Translations under genes and position numbers: made by a program
From: G965220075 sp965220075
GTDB lineage: Bacteria > Chloroflexota > UBA11872
Assembly: GCA_965220075.1 (NCBI GenBank)
Contig: OZ244806.1
Location: 3,033,422-3,097,421, forward strand
Reading direction: 5' to 3'
Length of the DNA: 64,000 nucleotides
Notes under the pieces: model-generated
The model's input: only the letters and a program-made list of their open reading frames with translations
Database searches by the model: none
What the model was told of the DNA's origin: nothing
Shown here: piece after piece, positions 45,145 to 53,650 of the stretch
Layout: each line of letters begins with the position of its first letter
Position numbering within the stretch: the stretch's first letter is position 1

Positions 45145-46301
45145 CTGTCAGGTTTCTGCGCATCGACTGGGCCATTGTGATTCCGGCCATCGGGCTGGTG
45201 TCGGCGGGCATTTTGATGCTCTCCACGACCGCCGCGCCGGATGAGCAAGGGCTCGCCAGCAATGCGGTGCAACAGGGCATCTTCGCCTCGGTGGGCCTGG
45301 CTGGCGCGATAGCGATCGCGCTGATGGACTATCGAGGGCTGCGCTATCTGGCAGTGCCGCTGTTCGTGATTGGAAACGGAGCGCTGGCCGCAGTGCTGCT
45401 GCTCGGTGACGACAGCTACGGCGCGCAGCGCTGGTTTGAAGTGGGGCCAATCGTCGTGCAGCCGTCCGAGATCATGAAACTGCTGGCCATTGTCTTTCTG
45501 GCTCACTACCTGGCGAGACGCCGGGAAAGGGTGAGGTCACTCCGTACAGTAGGCACCAGCCTGGGTCTGATTCTCATTCCGGTTGGGCTGATCTTCCTCG
45601 AGCCGGACTTGGGAACGGCGCTGATGTTCGTGGCCGTGTGGGCGGCCATGCTGTTCGTGGCCGGGGCCCGCTGGTGGCACTTGCTGGCCCCGGCCGGTAT
45701 AGCACTGGCCGTGTTTCCGTTCGGCTGGTTCTTTGCGCAGGACTATATGCGCGAGCGCTTCGTGACCTTCTTCGATCCGGCCAGCGATCCCCTGGGCGCT
45801 GGCTACAACGTTTTGCAGGCGCGTATCTCAATCGGGTCCGGCGGCTGGTGGGGCCAGGGTATCGGTCAAGGAAGTCAAACTCAGCTGGAGTTCCTGCGCG
45901 TGCGCGACACGGACTTCATCTTCGCGGTGCTAGGCGAGCAACTTGGCTTTGTGGGCGCAATTGGCATCATTCTGTTCTTCACCATTCTGATCGTGCAGGC
46001 CGCGGTGATAGCGGTGCGGGCGCGCGACGATTTCGGGCGCTATATAGCGGTCGGCGTAGCGGTGACGCTGTTCGTGCAGTCTTTCATAAACATCGGTATG
46101 AACATCGGGCTGATGCCGATTACCGGACTAACGCTGCCACTGGTGAGCTACGGACGAAATTCTCTGGTGGTGACACTGCTAATGCTGGGCGTGCTGCTGA
46201 GTGTCGGCTCACTGCACCGGGATGCGGGCGGCGGGCGGCGGCCGATGCGGTGGGTGTCGGCCGGCGTCGCCAGGCCTGGGCGGGTTGAGTTGCCCCGGTG
46301 A
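45141..46301 (+). CDS. rodA: Peptidoglycan polymerase RodA (SEDS family)
   Basis: 386 residues with about ten membrane segments. SEDS signatures are visible: GAQRWFEVGPIVVQPSEIMKL, FLEPDLGTALMF, and INIGMNIGLMPITGLTLPLVSYG near the end. RodA polymerises lipid II as PBP2's partner. The last ~30 residues are Arg/Gly-rich and cytoplasmic. It overlaps PBP2 by 4 bp at its start and thrB by 4 bp at its end. Confidence 0.95.
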   Translation: MTVRFLRIDWAIVIPAIGLVSAGILMLSTTAAPDEQGLASNAVQQGIFASVGLAGAIAIALMDYRGLRYLAVPLFVIGNGALAAVLLLGDDSYGAQRWFEVGPIVVQPSEIMKLLAIVFLAHYLARRRERVRSLRTVGTSLGLILIPVGLIFLEPDLGTALMFVAVWAAMLFVAGARWWHLLAPAGIALAVFPFGWFFAQDYMRERFVTFFDPASDPLGAGYNVLQARISIGSGGWWGQGIGQGSQTQLEFLRVRDTDFIFAVLGEQLGFVGAIGIILFFTILIVQAAVIAVRARDDFGRYIAVGVAVTLFVQSFINIGMNIGLMPITGLTLPLVSYGRNSLVVTLLMLGVLLSVGSLHRDAGGGRRPMRWVSAGVARPGRVELPR

Positions 46302-47206
46302 TGGGAAGGGGCCGCGCGGCTATCGCGGTGCCCGCTTCGTCCGCGAATCTGGGCCCGGGGTTCGACGCGATGGGACTGGCGCTGGAGCTGCGCAACGTTT
46401 ACCGATTCGAACCAGCGCCCTATGACGTCATCGAGGCGAGCGGGCGGTTCGCGCAGTTCGTGCCAAACGACACGGGCCGCAATCTGGCGTTTCGTGCGTT
46501 CCGGCTGATCGCGCCGCCGGAGGCGGGACCATACAGGCTGCACGCCACTCGCACGATTCCCGGCCAAGGCGGTCTGGGCAGCTCGGGAAGCTCGATCATC
46601 GGCGGGCTCGCGGCGGCAAACTTTGCCTTCGACCTGGGACTGGGCGACGACGAGCTGCTGCGACACGCCATCAAGCTGGAGGGGCATGCCGACAACGTGG
46701 CACCGGCGCTGCTGGGCGGACTGATCGTAATCGTGAACCGCCCGGACGGTCCACGCTGGGTGCGCTTGACCCTGCCCGACTCGCTTGGACTGGTTCTGAT
46801 CGTGCCCAACTACCGTGTGCCGACGGGACGGGCACGCGCCGCTCTGCCCGACCGCGTGTCGCTACAGGACGCGGTGGCGAACTCGAGCCGGGCCGCCATG
46901 CTCGTGGCAGCCTTGGCTCAGGAGCAATACCACCTGCTGGAGACGGCGACCGAGGACTTTCTGCACCAGCCCTACCGCAAGGCGCTCAACCCCGCGCTCG
47001 AGCCCTGCATAAACGCCGCGCTCGAGGCCGAGGCTTACGGAGCGGCTCTGAGCGGCTCGGGGCCGACGATCATCGCCTTCACGCCGAAAGAGCAGAACAT
47101 CTCCGTTTCGAGCGCGATGGTGGACGCCTGCCACGACGCCGGACATGCCTGCGAGACATACGTGGTGGGTCCCGCGCTAACCGGCGCCCAGACGGTGGAG
47201 CTGTAG
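46298..47206 (+). CDS. thrB: Homoserine kinase
   Basis: 302 residues of the GHMP kinase family: homoserine + ATP to O-phosphohomoserine in threonine synthesis. The N-terminal VPASSANLGPGFDAMGLAL and the phosphate loop PGQGGLGSSGSS are characteristic, and the C-terminal GAALSGSGPTI completes the set. Start GTG 46298 overlaps the rodA stop; ATG 46301 is also possible. Its place at the end of a cell-shape operon is unusual. The pathway's aspartate kinase lies at 53651. Confidence 0.93.
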   Translation: MMGRGRAAIAVPASSANLGPGFDAMGLALELRNVYRFEPAPYDVIEASGRFAQFVPNDTGRNLAFRAFRLIAPPEAGPYRLHATRTIPGQGGLGSSGSSIIGGLAAANFAFDLGLGDDELLRHAIKLEGHADNVAPALLGGLIVIVNRPDGPRWVRLTLPDSLGLVLIVPNYRVPTGRARAALPDRVSLQDAVANSSRAAMLVAALAQEQYHLLETATEDFLHQPYRKALNPALEPCINAALEAEAYGAALSGSGPTIIAFTPKEQNISVSSAMVDACHDAGHACETYVVGPALTGAQTVEL

Positions 47207-47298
47207 CAACGGTGTTGGGGGTCAAGGGTTACATGGGCGGACGGTCTGTCCCGGCCCGGTGCTTCCCCCGGACGATCCGAGGGTCTTGCAACATACAA

Positions 47299-47321
47299 GG
47301 GGCGGGTTTGAAACCCGCCCC
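47299..47321. repeat. Perfect 11-bp palindrome, intergenic
   Basis: GGGGCGGGTTT (47299-47309) and AAACCCGCCCC (47311-47321) pair perfectly around one central base. It lies about 90 bp after thrB. With no T run it is more likely a dispersed palindromic repeat than an intrinsic terminator. The rest of the 250-bp gap before 47458 holds no gene. Confidence 0.6.
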
Positions 47322-47457
47322 TACCCTGGACTCCAGACAAGACCGTCACACGGTCCTCACCCCTGCCGGCGCGAGCGCGGCCGGCCAGACCGGACGTGCC
47401 GCTCGCGCTGCAACGCGATAGGCTCGCGGCACGCTGAGGACACAAGAGGCGAGCCGC

Positions 47458-47865
47458 GTGCCAACGAACCGTGCAACCACCACACCGCGACCGCTGCGCG
47501 TGAGCGCGGTCGATCACGTGGCCGTGAACGTGCGCGACCTCGAAGCCAGCATCGCTTTCTATACGGCCACCTTCGGCTTCGCGCGGGGCCGGCGCACTAA
47601 GTTCCGGCAGGTTCTGCACCAGGGATCACTGGAGCTGCATCTGTTTCAGGCGGCGGACCCGAGCGCGGGAGCGCCCCGGAACTGGCGGCAGCTTGGAGTT
47701 CAGCATGTAGCATTCGCCGTGGGGCAAGCGGAGTTCGAATGGGCCGCCGACGCGCTCGGCCAGGTGACGGACCTGGTGGACGGTCCGGTGGAGGACGATG
47801 ACGGACGGGCGCTCTACGTGCGCGACCCGGACGGCAACGTGATCGAGCTGCGGCAGCAGAGTTGA
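47458..47865 (+). CDS. VOC-superfamily (glyoxalase/bleomycin-resistance-like) protein
   Basis: 135 residues with two beta-alpha-beta-beta-beta halves. Metal-site candidates: His in VDHVAVNVRD, Glu in SLELHLFQ, His in VQHVAFAV and Glu in DPDGNVIEL. This four-residue set is the usual divalent-metal site of VOC enzymes. Start GTG 47458; the first ~15 residues are extra. Reaction unknown. Confidence 0.85.
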   Translation: MPTNRATTTPRPLRVSAVDHVAVNVRDLEASIAFYTATFGFARGRRTKFRQVLHQGSLELHLFQAADPSAGAPRNWRQLGVQHVAFAVGQAEFEWAADALGQVTDLVDGPVEDDDGRALYVRDPDGNVIELRQQS

Positions 47866-48001
47866 GCGTACGCCCCCCTAGTGCCAACACGCCACCGCGG
47901 GTCACTGTGAGAACGCGCGCCCAGCGGGAAACGGCGAGGCCGCTCTCTATAATCGGCGACCTGGGCGCGTCGTCCCATCGCGGCGCCGTTGACAACCTGG
48001 C

Positions 48002-48709
48002 ATGTATGCGGTCCTGATCGCCGGCGGTAAGGGTGAGCGCCTGCGGCCGCTCACCGCCGACCGCCCGAAGCCGATGGTCGAGGTGGCGGGCCGCCCGATC
48101 ATGGCCCATCAGGTCGATTGGCTGATAGAGCATGGGGTCACCAGCTTCGTTGTGTCCTGCGGATACTTGCACGAGGTGATTCAGGATCACTTCGGCGACG
48201 GATCGGCGCTCGGCGTCCGGTTCGAGTACGCCATCGAGCACACGCCCCTCGGTCGGGGAGGCGGGCTGCGGCAGGGTTTAGGGCGGGTGCCCTCCACCGA
48301 ACCCCTTGTCATCGCCACCAACGCGGACATTCTGACCGACCAGGCGCTAGCTCCGATGATCTCCCAGCACCGCACCGACGGGAACATGGCGACTCTTCTG
48401 CTGACCCGCTACGTGAGCCAGTACGGCATCGTGGAAGTGGAAGCGGGCAAGATCACGCGCTTCATGACCAACCCCGTGCTGCCCCACTGGATCAACGGCG
48501 GCGTCTACGTGTTGGACAGGGGCATCATCGACCGGTTGCCGGAGGTGGGCGAGCACGAGGACAGCACGTTCCCGGCTCTAGCCGGTGAGCGGCGCCTGGG
48601 AGGGTTTCTATCCGAAGCGTGGTGGCGCGGCATGGACAGCATGAAAGACCGTTCGATCCTCGACGAGGAGCTGCGCGCGCGCGCGCGCGCCGACGCGCTG
48701 TCAGGCTGA
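48002..48709 (+). CDS. Sugar-1-phosphate nucleotidyltransferase
   Basis: 235 residues of the NTP_transferase fold. The N-terminal AVLIAGGKGERLRPLTADRPKPM is the nucleotide-binding signature, with ATNADIL as the metal site and NGGVYVLDR as the sugar-side block. It lacks the C-terminal left-handed helix of GlmU/GlgC, like the small mannose- or heptose-1-phosphate guanylyltransferases. It makes an NDP-sugar for glycans; which one is unclear. Start ATG 48002. Confidence 0.87.
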   Translation: MYAVLIAGGKGERLRPLTADRPKPMVEVAGRPIMAHQVDWLIEHGVTSFVVSCGYLHEVIQDHFGDGSALGVRFEYAIEHTPLGRGGGLRQGLGRVPSTEPLVIATNADILTDQALAPMISQHRTDGNMATLLLTRYVSQYGIVEVEAGKITRFMTNPVLPHWINGGVYVLDRGIIDRLPEVGEHEDSTFPALAGERRLGGFLSEAWWRGMDSMKDRSILDEELRARARADALSG

Positions 48710-48730
48710 GACCGCGCCGCCGCCGCGACC

Positions 48731-49387
48731 ATGACCGTCAAGGGCTGGCCCGTGAGCGTGGCGGACGCACGCCGCGTTCAAGAGTGTCTGGCGGCGCAGG
48801 TGGTCACGGTGGGATCGCTGGAGGACTTGAGGTTGGTGGCGGGCGTGGACGTGCACGTGCGCGGCGATACTGCGATAGCGGCGGCGGCGCTGGTGCGGTG
48901 GCCGGATTTGGCCCTGGTCGAGAGCCGGACGGCGGAGGCGCCGGTGGAGTTTCCCTATGTGCCCGGCTACCTCGCTTTTCGGGAGCTGCCGGCCGCGCAA
49001 AAGGCGATTCGCGCGTTGCGAAGTACGCCTGACGCCGTGCTGGTGGACGGACAGGGACTGGCGCACCCGCGGCGATTCGGGCTGGCCTGCCATCTGGGCG
49101 TGGTGCTGGACCTGCCCACCGTTGGCTGCGCCAAGTCGCGGCTGATCGGCACGCACGAGGAGCTGGCGCCGGAACGAGGCGCGTCCGTTCCCCTCATGCA
49201 TGCAGGCCAGCGTATCGGCACGGTGCTGCGCACGCGCGCGGGCGTAACGCCCGTATACGTGTCCGTAGGCCACCGGGTCTCACTGAAGTCGGCCGAGACG
49301 CTTGCCACGCGATGCGTGACGCGCTTCCGCATCCCGGAGCCGCTGCGATTCGCGCACGCCGCGGCGCGCTCGCTGGCGAGGGCATGA
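48731..49387 (+). CDS. nfi: Endonuclease V (deoxyinosine 3' endonuclease)
   Basis: 218 residues. It cuts DNA one base 3' of deoxyinosine to repair deaminated adenine. The metal ligand Asp in VAGVDVHV, the wedge/recognition block FPYVPGYLAFRE, LVDGQGLAHPRRFGLACHLGV and PTVGCAKS are all present and in the right order. Start ATG 48731. Its stop overlaps the methyltransferase start by 4 bp (ATGA). Confidence 0.93.
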   Translation: MTVKGWPVSVADARRVQECLAAQVVTVGSLEDLRLVAGVDVHVRGDTAIAAAALVRWPDLALVESRTAEAPVEFPYVPGYLAFRELPAAQKAIRALRSTPDAVLVDGQGLAHPRRFGLACHLGVVLDLPTVGCAKSRLIGTHEELAPERGASVPLMHAGQRIGTVLRTRAGVTPVYVSVGHRVSLKSAETLATRCVTRFRIPEPLRFAHAAARSLARA

Positions 49388-50259
49388 GCCAGCACGAGCG
49401 GGAGGGGGCGCCGCCCCCAGACCCTCGATACAGGCCGCGAGTCCATCGCACGAGCCGGCACGAGCCGGACCGAGCGCCGCCCTTCAGCGAGACGGGTTAC
49501 GACCCGGCAGCGTCCGTCTATGACCTGGAGTACCCGGAGTGCGCGCGTGAGGAGCTGACGTTCTGGTCGGAGCTTGCGCGTGCGGCCGGGCCCCGACTTC
49601 TCGAGCTCGCCGTGGGCAGCGGGCGGGTAGCCATTGCGCTTGCGCGGCTCGGGCTCCACGTGACAGGGCTGGACGCCTCGAGCGAGATGCTGGCGCGCGC
49701 GCGGGACAAGCGGTCGCGGCTGCCCGCCGAGACGGCCGCGCGGCTAAGGCTGGTCAACGGCGACATGCGTGAGTTCGAGCTGGACGAGCGGTTCGACCTG
49801 GTGTTTCTCGCGTTCAACGCCTATCTGCTCCTGCCCGACGAGGCGTCGCGCGTCCGCTGCCTTACGACCGCGGCGCGGCATCTGCGGCCCGGAGGCACTA
49901 TCGCCATCGACGCATTCGCCGCGGCGGCAATCGATCAGGAGCCCGACCATGAACGCCTGGAGTTTCTCGAGCGCGATCCAAGTACGGCTCGGAGGGTTAC
50001 GCGCGAGCGGTTCTATGCCTACGACCCCGCCACCCAGCGAGGACTGAGCACACTGGTCTATCGCTTCTACGCGGCGGACGAGTCGGTCGAGGAGCGCCGG
50101 CTGGGTTACAGTCTGGCGCTGTTGAGCCGCGATGACGTGATGCGCGAGTTTGCGCAGGCCGGTCTGCACGTGGACGGCGTCTATGGGACGTACGCGCGCG
50201 ACGCCTGGCGACCGGACGCTCCCAACTTGCTGGTCGTCGCGCGCTGCGCCCCGCGTTGA
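49384..50259 (+). CDS. Class I SAM-dependent methyltransferase
   Basis: 291 residues. After a charged, Pro/Arg-rich start, the Rossmann core begins at LLELAVGSGRVAIALARLG (motif I), then LDASSEMLARAR (motif II), FDLVFLAFNAY and LRPGGTIAIDAF. Resembles the Methyltransf_25 group of small-molecule methyltransferases. Start ATG 49384 overlaps the endonuclease V stop; the two are probably translationally coupled. Substrate unknown. Confidence 0.87.
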   Translation: MSQHEREGAPPPDPRYRPRVHRTSRHEPDRAPPFSETGYDPAASVYDLEYPECAREELTFWSELARAAGPRLLELAVGSGRVAIALARLGLHVTGLDASSEMLARARDKRSRLPAETAARLRLVNGDMREFELDERFDLVFLAFNAYLLLPDEASRVRCLTTAARHLRPGGTIAIDAFAAAAIDQEPDHERLEFLERDPSTARRVTRERFYAYDPATQRGLSTLVYRFYAADESVEERRLGYSLALLSRDDVMREFAQAGLHVDGVYGTYARDAWRPDAPNLLVVARCAPR

Positions 50260-50337
50260 CACGAGCGACACCGCGCGCCGAGAATCGCACGCTACCCGGC
50301 ACGCCGATTCGAGCGCGCCCTCATACGATCGGCTGGT

Positions 50338-50640
50338 ATGAGCAAAGAGCCCACACACCACGTCCGCGTGGCCGAGCTTCGCCTCCGCATCCCGCGCCGG
50401 GACGGCAGCGGCCACTTTGAGCTGCCCAGACACATGCTGCACTGGACGACGACGTTTCGCGATTCGGAAACGGGCGAGTCCTACGACCTGGACTACGTGC
50501 TCGACGAGCTGGCCAAGCAGGGATGGGACATCCACGACCTGACAAAGGGACGGGGGGTGTTTCGCGATCCCGTTGCGCGCCTCCCGCTACCCCACGGAGG
50601 TCAGTTCAGCCCGGGCGATCCCGAGACGCGCGACGCCTGA
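50338..50640 (+). CDS. Small hypothetical protein
   Basis: 100 residues, soluble, no known domain recognised. The middle reads FELPRHMLHWTTTFRDSETG and YVLDELAKQGWDIHDLTKG, the latter a helix-turn typical of a compact alpha/beta fold. It converges with the large fusion gene, 18 bp from its end. GC3 pattern is coding-like. Function unknown. Confidence 0.6.
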   Translation: MSKEPTHHVRVAELRLRIPRRDGSGHFELPRHMLHWTTTFRDSETGESYDLDYVLDELAKQGWDIHDLTKGRGVFRDPVARLPLPHGGQFSPGDPETRDA

Positions 50641-50658
50641 TCGCGGGGGGTCGCCAGC

Positions 50659-52926
50659 TCAGCTCGACGAATCCGTTGCCGGCGGCAGGGTGAGGACATC
50701 CGACGGTACGCCGTCGGGACTGACAGCAACGAAGCGCCATTGGCGGGCGTCGGGCGCGAGTCCGGAACGCCCGTAGAGCGCCTGATGTAGGCCAAACGGG
50801 TGGTCCGGCACAGCGGCCAGGCGCAGGGCCAGCCCCGCGGCATCGTCGATGGCCCAAACGGTCAACTGGCTCCCCGCCGTGGCCACTCCAACTACCCACA
50901 CCTCGGGCAGCGCCGACGGCACCACGTGAGGCGTGGCCACCAGAGGGCGAGAGTCGCTGGCGCGGCTAGCAAGCTCAAAGACCAAGTCGGTGCGATCCGA
51001 CGAGACGGCGTTGCGCGCGGTTGGCTGGGAAACGGCGCGGTGCTCCGGATGCAGGATCACGAACTCCGTTGGCAACGCGCGCGGCTCTCGCTCACCGCGC
51101 GGCGCCTTCAGATCAAAGCGGCCCGCATCGTCCGTAGGCGCCACGCGCGCGTGAGAACCGGACGCGGCTATCACAACCGCTCCGGCGATTGGCTGGCCGC
51201 CAAGGTCTCGCACGACGCCCGTGAACCGATGCGCCGGATCGACGCGCAGGCCGGCCAGGTAGTCGCCGATGTCGGCGCGCTCCAGAGCGCTGAGGCCCGC
51301 AGCCGCGTGGGAGCCGTCAACCAGGTGACGTTCCGCGCCGGCGAGAGCCGGTGCCGGACCGCCACCGGCGTCGGTGGCGTGACAGGCGGAGCAAGCGGGT
51401 CCGGGGGACGGGTTTGCAAAGGCTCGCGCGCCGCGCGCCACGGAAGCGGAGGGGGATAGGCCAAGCGCGTCGGCCGTAACTACGGCCACCGCGTGCGCCT
51501 GCAAGGACAAAGATTCCCCATCGAACCAATCACGCCCCCAGGGCTGAGCTCGGTCCGCGTAGACAAACGGCCCGGCTGGCACGCCCGTAATATGAATCTG
51601 GCGCGGCTCGTCGCTCAGGTTGACGACGGCAAGCACGGGTCCTAGCGGCCCGACCAGAGCCAGTGCGTCTACGTCGGGCGCGGAGACGGACACGCGGGCG
51701 AGACGTCCTCCGGCGCCAACGAAACGATCAAAGAGCCGCAAGGCCCGGAACGCCGGCGTGATGGAACCCTCAACGCTGTTTGACCACAGGCCAAAGTCGG
51801 GCTCGCCGCCGGGTGTCAGCCCGTCGGCCGCGCGGCTGCCCTTGTAGACAAGCATGCCGCTGGCGCCCTGGCGGATGGCGCGCAGCATGGCAGAGGCCAG
51901 GAAGGCGGCGTTGACCTGCTCATCGATCAGGGGATCGGCCGCCAGATCGCCGTTGAGGTTGATCTCTTCCACAAAGTGCGGGCGGCCGGCGGCGATGGCG
52001 TTAAGGGTATGGACGCGGTTCTCGAACCAACGCAGGCGGGACAGAAGCACGTCCTGCGGGTCGGTCTCGCCGATGCGAAACATGCCGTACCAGTGCCACG
52101 TGAGGAAATCGAAGTCAGCGCCTTCGTCAACAGCGCGCAGATACGCTTGCCAGCCGAGATCGGGGATTGATCCACAGCGCGGCGCCCCGTCGGGTCCCAG
52201 CGTGGCGCCGGTGTCGATGGCATCGAGGGAGGGTCCCCCAAGGCGCACTCGATCAGCCCCGAAACGAGCGTCGAGCGCGCGGCGCGTCTGCGTGAAAAGG
52301 GCGAGATAGCCGGCGCCATCGCCGCAGGCGTAGTGCGAGCCGGCGTTCTGATGGTTGTTGGGTTCGTTCCAGATGACGTATGGCCAGTCGAGCGCCGACG
52401 GCCCGAAGCGCTGCCGCAGCCGCGCGACAGCCTCGGCCGCGTAGTCGCCAAAAGCTCGCTGGCCGTCAGCATCAAAGACCTCACTCTCGTGCTGCGAGCT
52501 GGGCCGCCCGTCGAACGCGGGTATCCAGGACGGTGCCGCGACAAAGCTGACGTGGGGGATAGCGCCGGCGTCACGGACGCGTTGCACGTAGCGGAACAAC
52601 AGATCCCAGTCGAAGTCGAAGGGCGCAGCACTCCGGACGGCGGTGCCAAGGAAGCGGTGCCCCAGCCAGATTCGCACCCGGCTCACGCCCATCTCACGGC
52701 TGCGGTCGATGCCCCCCTCGACAAACAGGTCGTAAAGCTCGTTGCTGCCCAGCTCGAATTGGACGACGCGAGAGTTTGACGCGGCCGGTTGCAGGTAGTC
52801 CACGGCTACGTCAGGACCGCCCAGGTTCGATCCAGCGCCTATCAGCAGCGCGGCGAGCGCGAATGCCAGAACGACCGCTCTGGAGCGGCCGGGCTTGCGC
52901 GGGACCGGGGGGCGTCCGGACGCCAC
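50659..52926 (-). CDS. Fusion: clan-A glycosidase (GH39-like) + c-type heme motif + carboxypeptidase-regulatory-like domain
   Basis: 755 residues, with an N-terminal signal anchor (about 15-34). Residues 55-400 form a clan GH-A barrel; YVIWNEPNN gives Glu188 as likely acid/base and PHFVEEIN gives Glu320 as likely nucleophile, closest to GH39. A small beta-domain (405-485) follows. Then comes a heme-binding motif C512-x2-C515-H516 (CSACH) in a short cytochrome-like segment (497-560) ending in LSALERADIGDYLAGL; no distal Met is obvious, only His533/His540. Residues 567-612 look like a CarboxypepD_reg beta-sandwich (FTGVVRDLGGQPIAGAVV). The last ~140 residues are unassigned. This mixture of glycosidase and cytochrome is unusual. 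Confidence 0.75.
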   Translation of the reverse strand: MASGRPPVPRKPGRSRAVVLAFALAALLIGAGSNLGGPDVAVDYLQPAASNSRVVQFELGSNELYDLFVEGGIDRSREMGVSRVRIWLGHRFLGTAVRSAAPFDFDWDLLFRYVQRVRDAGAIPHVSFVAAPSWIPAFDGRPSSQHESEVFDADGQRAFGDYAAEAVARLRQRFGPSALDWPYVIWNEPNNHQNAGSHYACGDGAGYLALFTQTRRALDARFGADRVRLGGPSLDAIDTGATLGPDGAPRCGSIPDLGWQAYLRAVDEGADFDFLTWHWYGMFRIGETDPQDVLLSRLRWFENRVHTLNAIAAGRPHFVEEINLNGDLAADPLIDEQVNAAFLASAMLRAIRQGASGMLVYKGSRAADGLTPGGEPDFGLWSNSVEGSITPAFRALRLFDRFVGAGGRLARVSVSAPDVDALALVGPLGPVLAVVNLSDEPRQIHITGVPAGPFVYADRAQPWGRDWFDGESLSLQAHAVAVVTADALGLSPSASVARGARAFANPSPGPACSACHATDAGGGPAPALAGAERHLVDGSHAAAGLSALERADIGDYLAGLRVDPAHRFTGVVRDLGGQPIAGAVVIAASGSHARVAPTDDAGRFDLKAPRGEREPRALPTEFVILHPEHRAVSQPTARNAVSSDRTDLVFELASRASDSRPLVATPHVVPSALPEVWVVGVATAGSQLTVWAIDDAAGLALRLAAVPDHPFGLHQALYGRSGLAPDARQWRFVAVSPDGVPSDVLTLPPATDSSS

Positions 52927-53061
52927 GCGCGAACGGACGCGCAGGGTCGCCGGATCGAACTCGCTGCGAGAGCGTACGCGGGCGCCTGCACCCGCCGGAG
53001 TTCGGCTATGCCGCGATGGGGAGTTCAGGGGTAAGCCTCACGGCCTGCGCGGCGCCGACGG

Positions 53062-53574
53062 CTAGGAGCGGCCCAGGTCGTCGAGGTCGAGCTGGTTGAT
53101 GAAGTCGCGAAAGACCTTGAGCTTCTCATCGGGGACAGGCTCGCCAGACTCGGCTTCGCGCTCCTCTTCCTCCTGATCCGGCTCGAAGCCCGCCTGCTTG
53201 AGCACCTCTTCGTCGACGAAGATGGGCACCTCGACCCGGACAGCGAGGGCGATGGCGTCGCTGGGCCGCGAGTCCACTTCCACGCGCCGGCCGTCCAACT
53301 CTATGACGATGTTGGCGAAGTAGGTCTGATCGATCAGTTTGGTGACGACTACCTGGCTGACGCTGGCGCCGACGGACTCGACGACCTCGCGCAACAGGTC
53401 GTGGGTGAGGGGGCGCGCCACCTGCCTGTCCTGAAGCCTGACGGCGATCGCGTCCGCCTGAGCGGTATCGATGACGATAGCCAGGTAGCGCGGACCTTCA
53501 CGCTCTTTAAGGACGACCACACGGCTGGGGCTGATCAAGTTCACTCGCACGCTGTCGACGATCATCTCGACCAT
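53062..53574 (-). CDS. BFN-domain (DUF151, bifunctional nuclease-like) protein
   Basis: 170 residues with the BFN domain at about 1-125: VEMIVDSVRVN, PRYLAIVIDTAQADAIA and VDSRPSDAIALAVRV are diagnostic. A Glu-rich linker (EEEEREAESGE) and a short UvrB/C-type helix (DEKLKVFRDFINQLDLDDL) end the protein, as in many bacterial members. Plant and some bacterial relatives cut RNA or DNA; the role here is unproven. It lies 76 bp downstream of lysC on the same strand. Confidence 0.88.
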   Translation of the reverse strand: MVEMIVDSVRVNLISPSRVVVLKEREGPRYLAIVIDTAQADAIAVRLQDRQVARPLTHDLLREVVESVGASVSQVVVTKLIDQTYFANIVIELDGRRVEVDSRPSDAIALAVRVEVPIFVDEEVLKQAGFEPDQEEEEREAESGEPVPDEKLKVFRDFINQLDLDDLGRS

Positions 53575-53650
53575 CTCAACGCCACCTTTTTTGCGCGCAG
53601 CCGCGCGGCCATACTACCAACGGGGTTGCGGCCAAAGCGTGCCGAATCGA

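Noticed and set aside
47299..47321. Perfect palindrome after thrB read as a rho-independent terminator
   Set aside because: No T run follows on either strand; repeat-type palindromes of this kind are common between genes. The same applies to the stems at 17005 and 31419.
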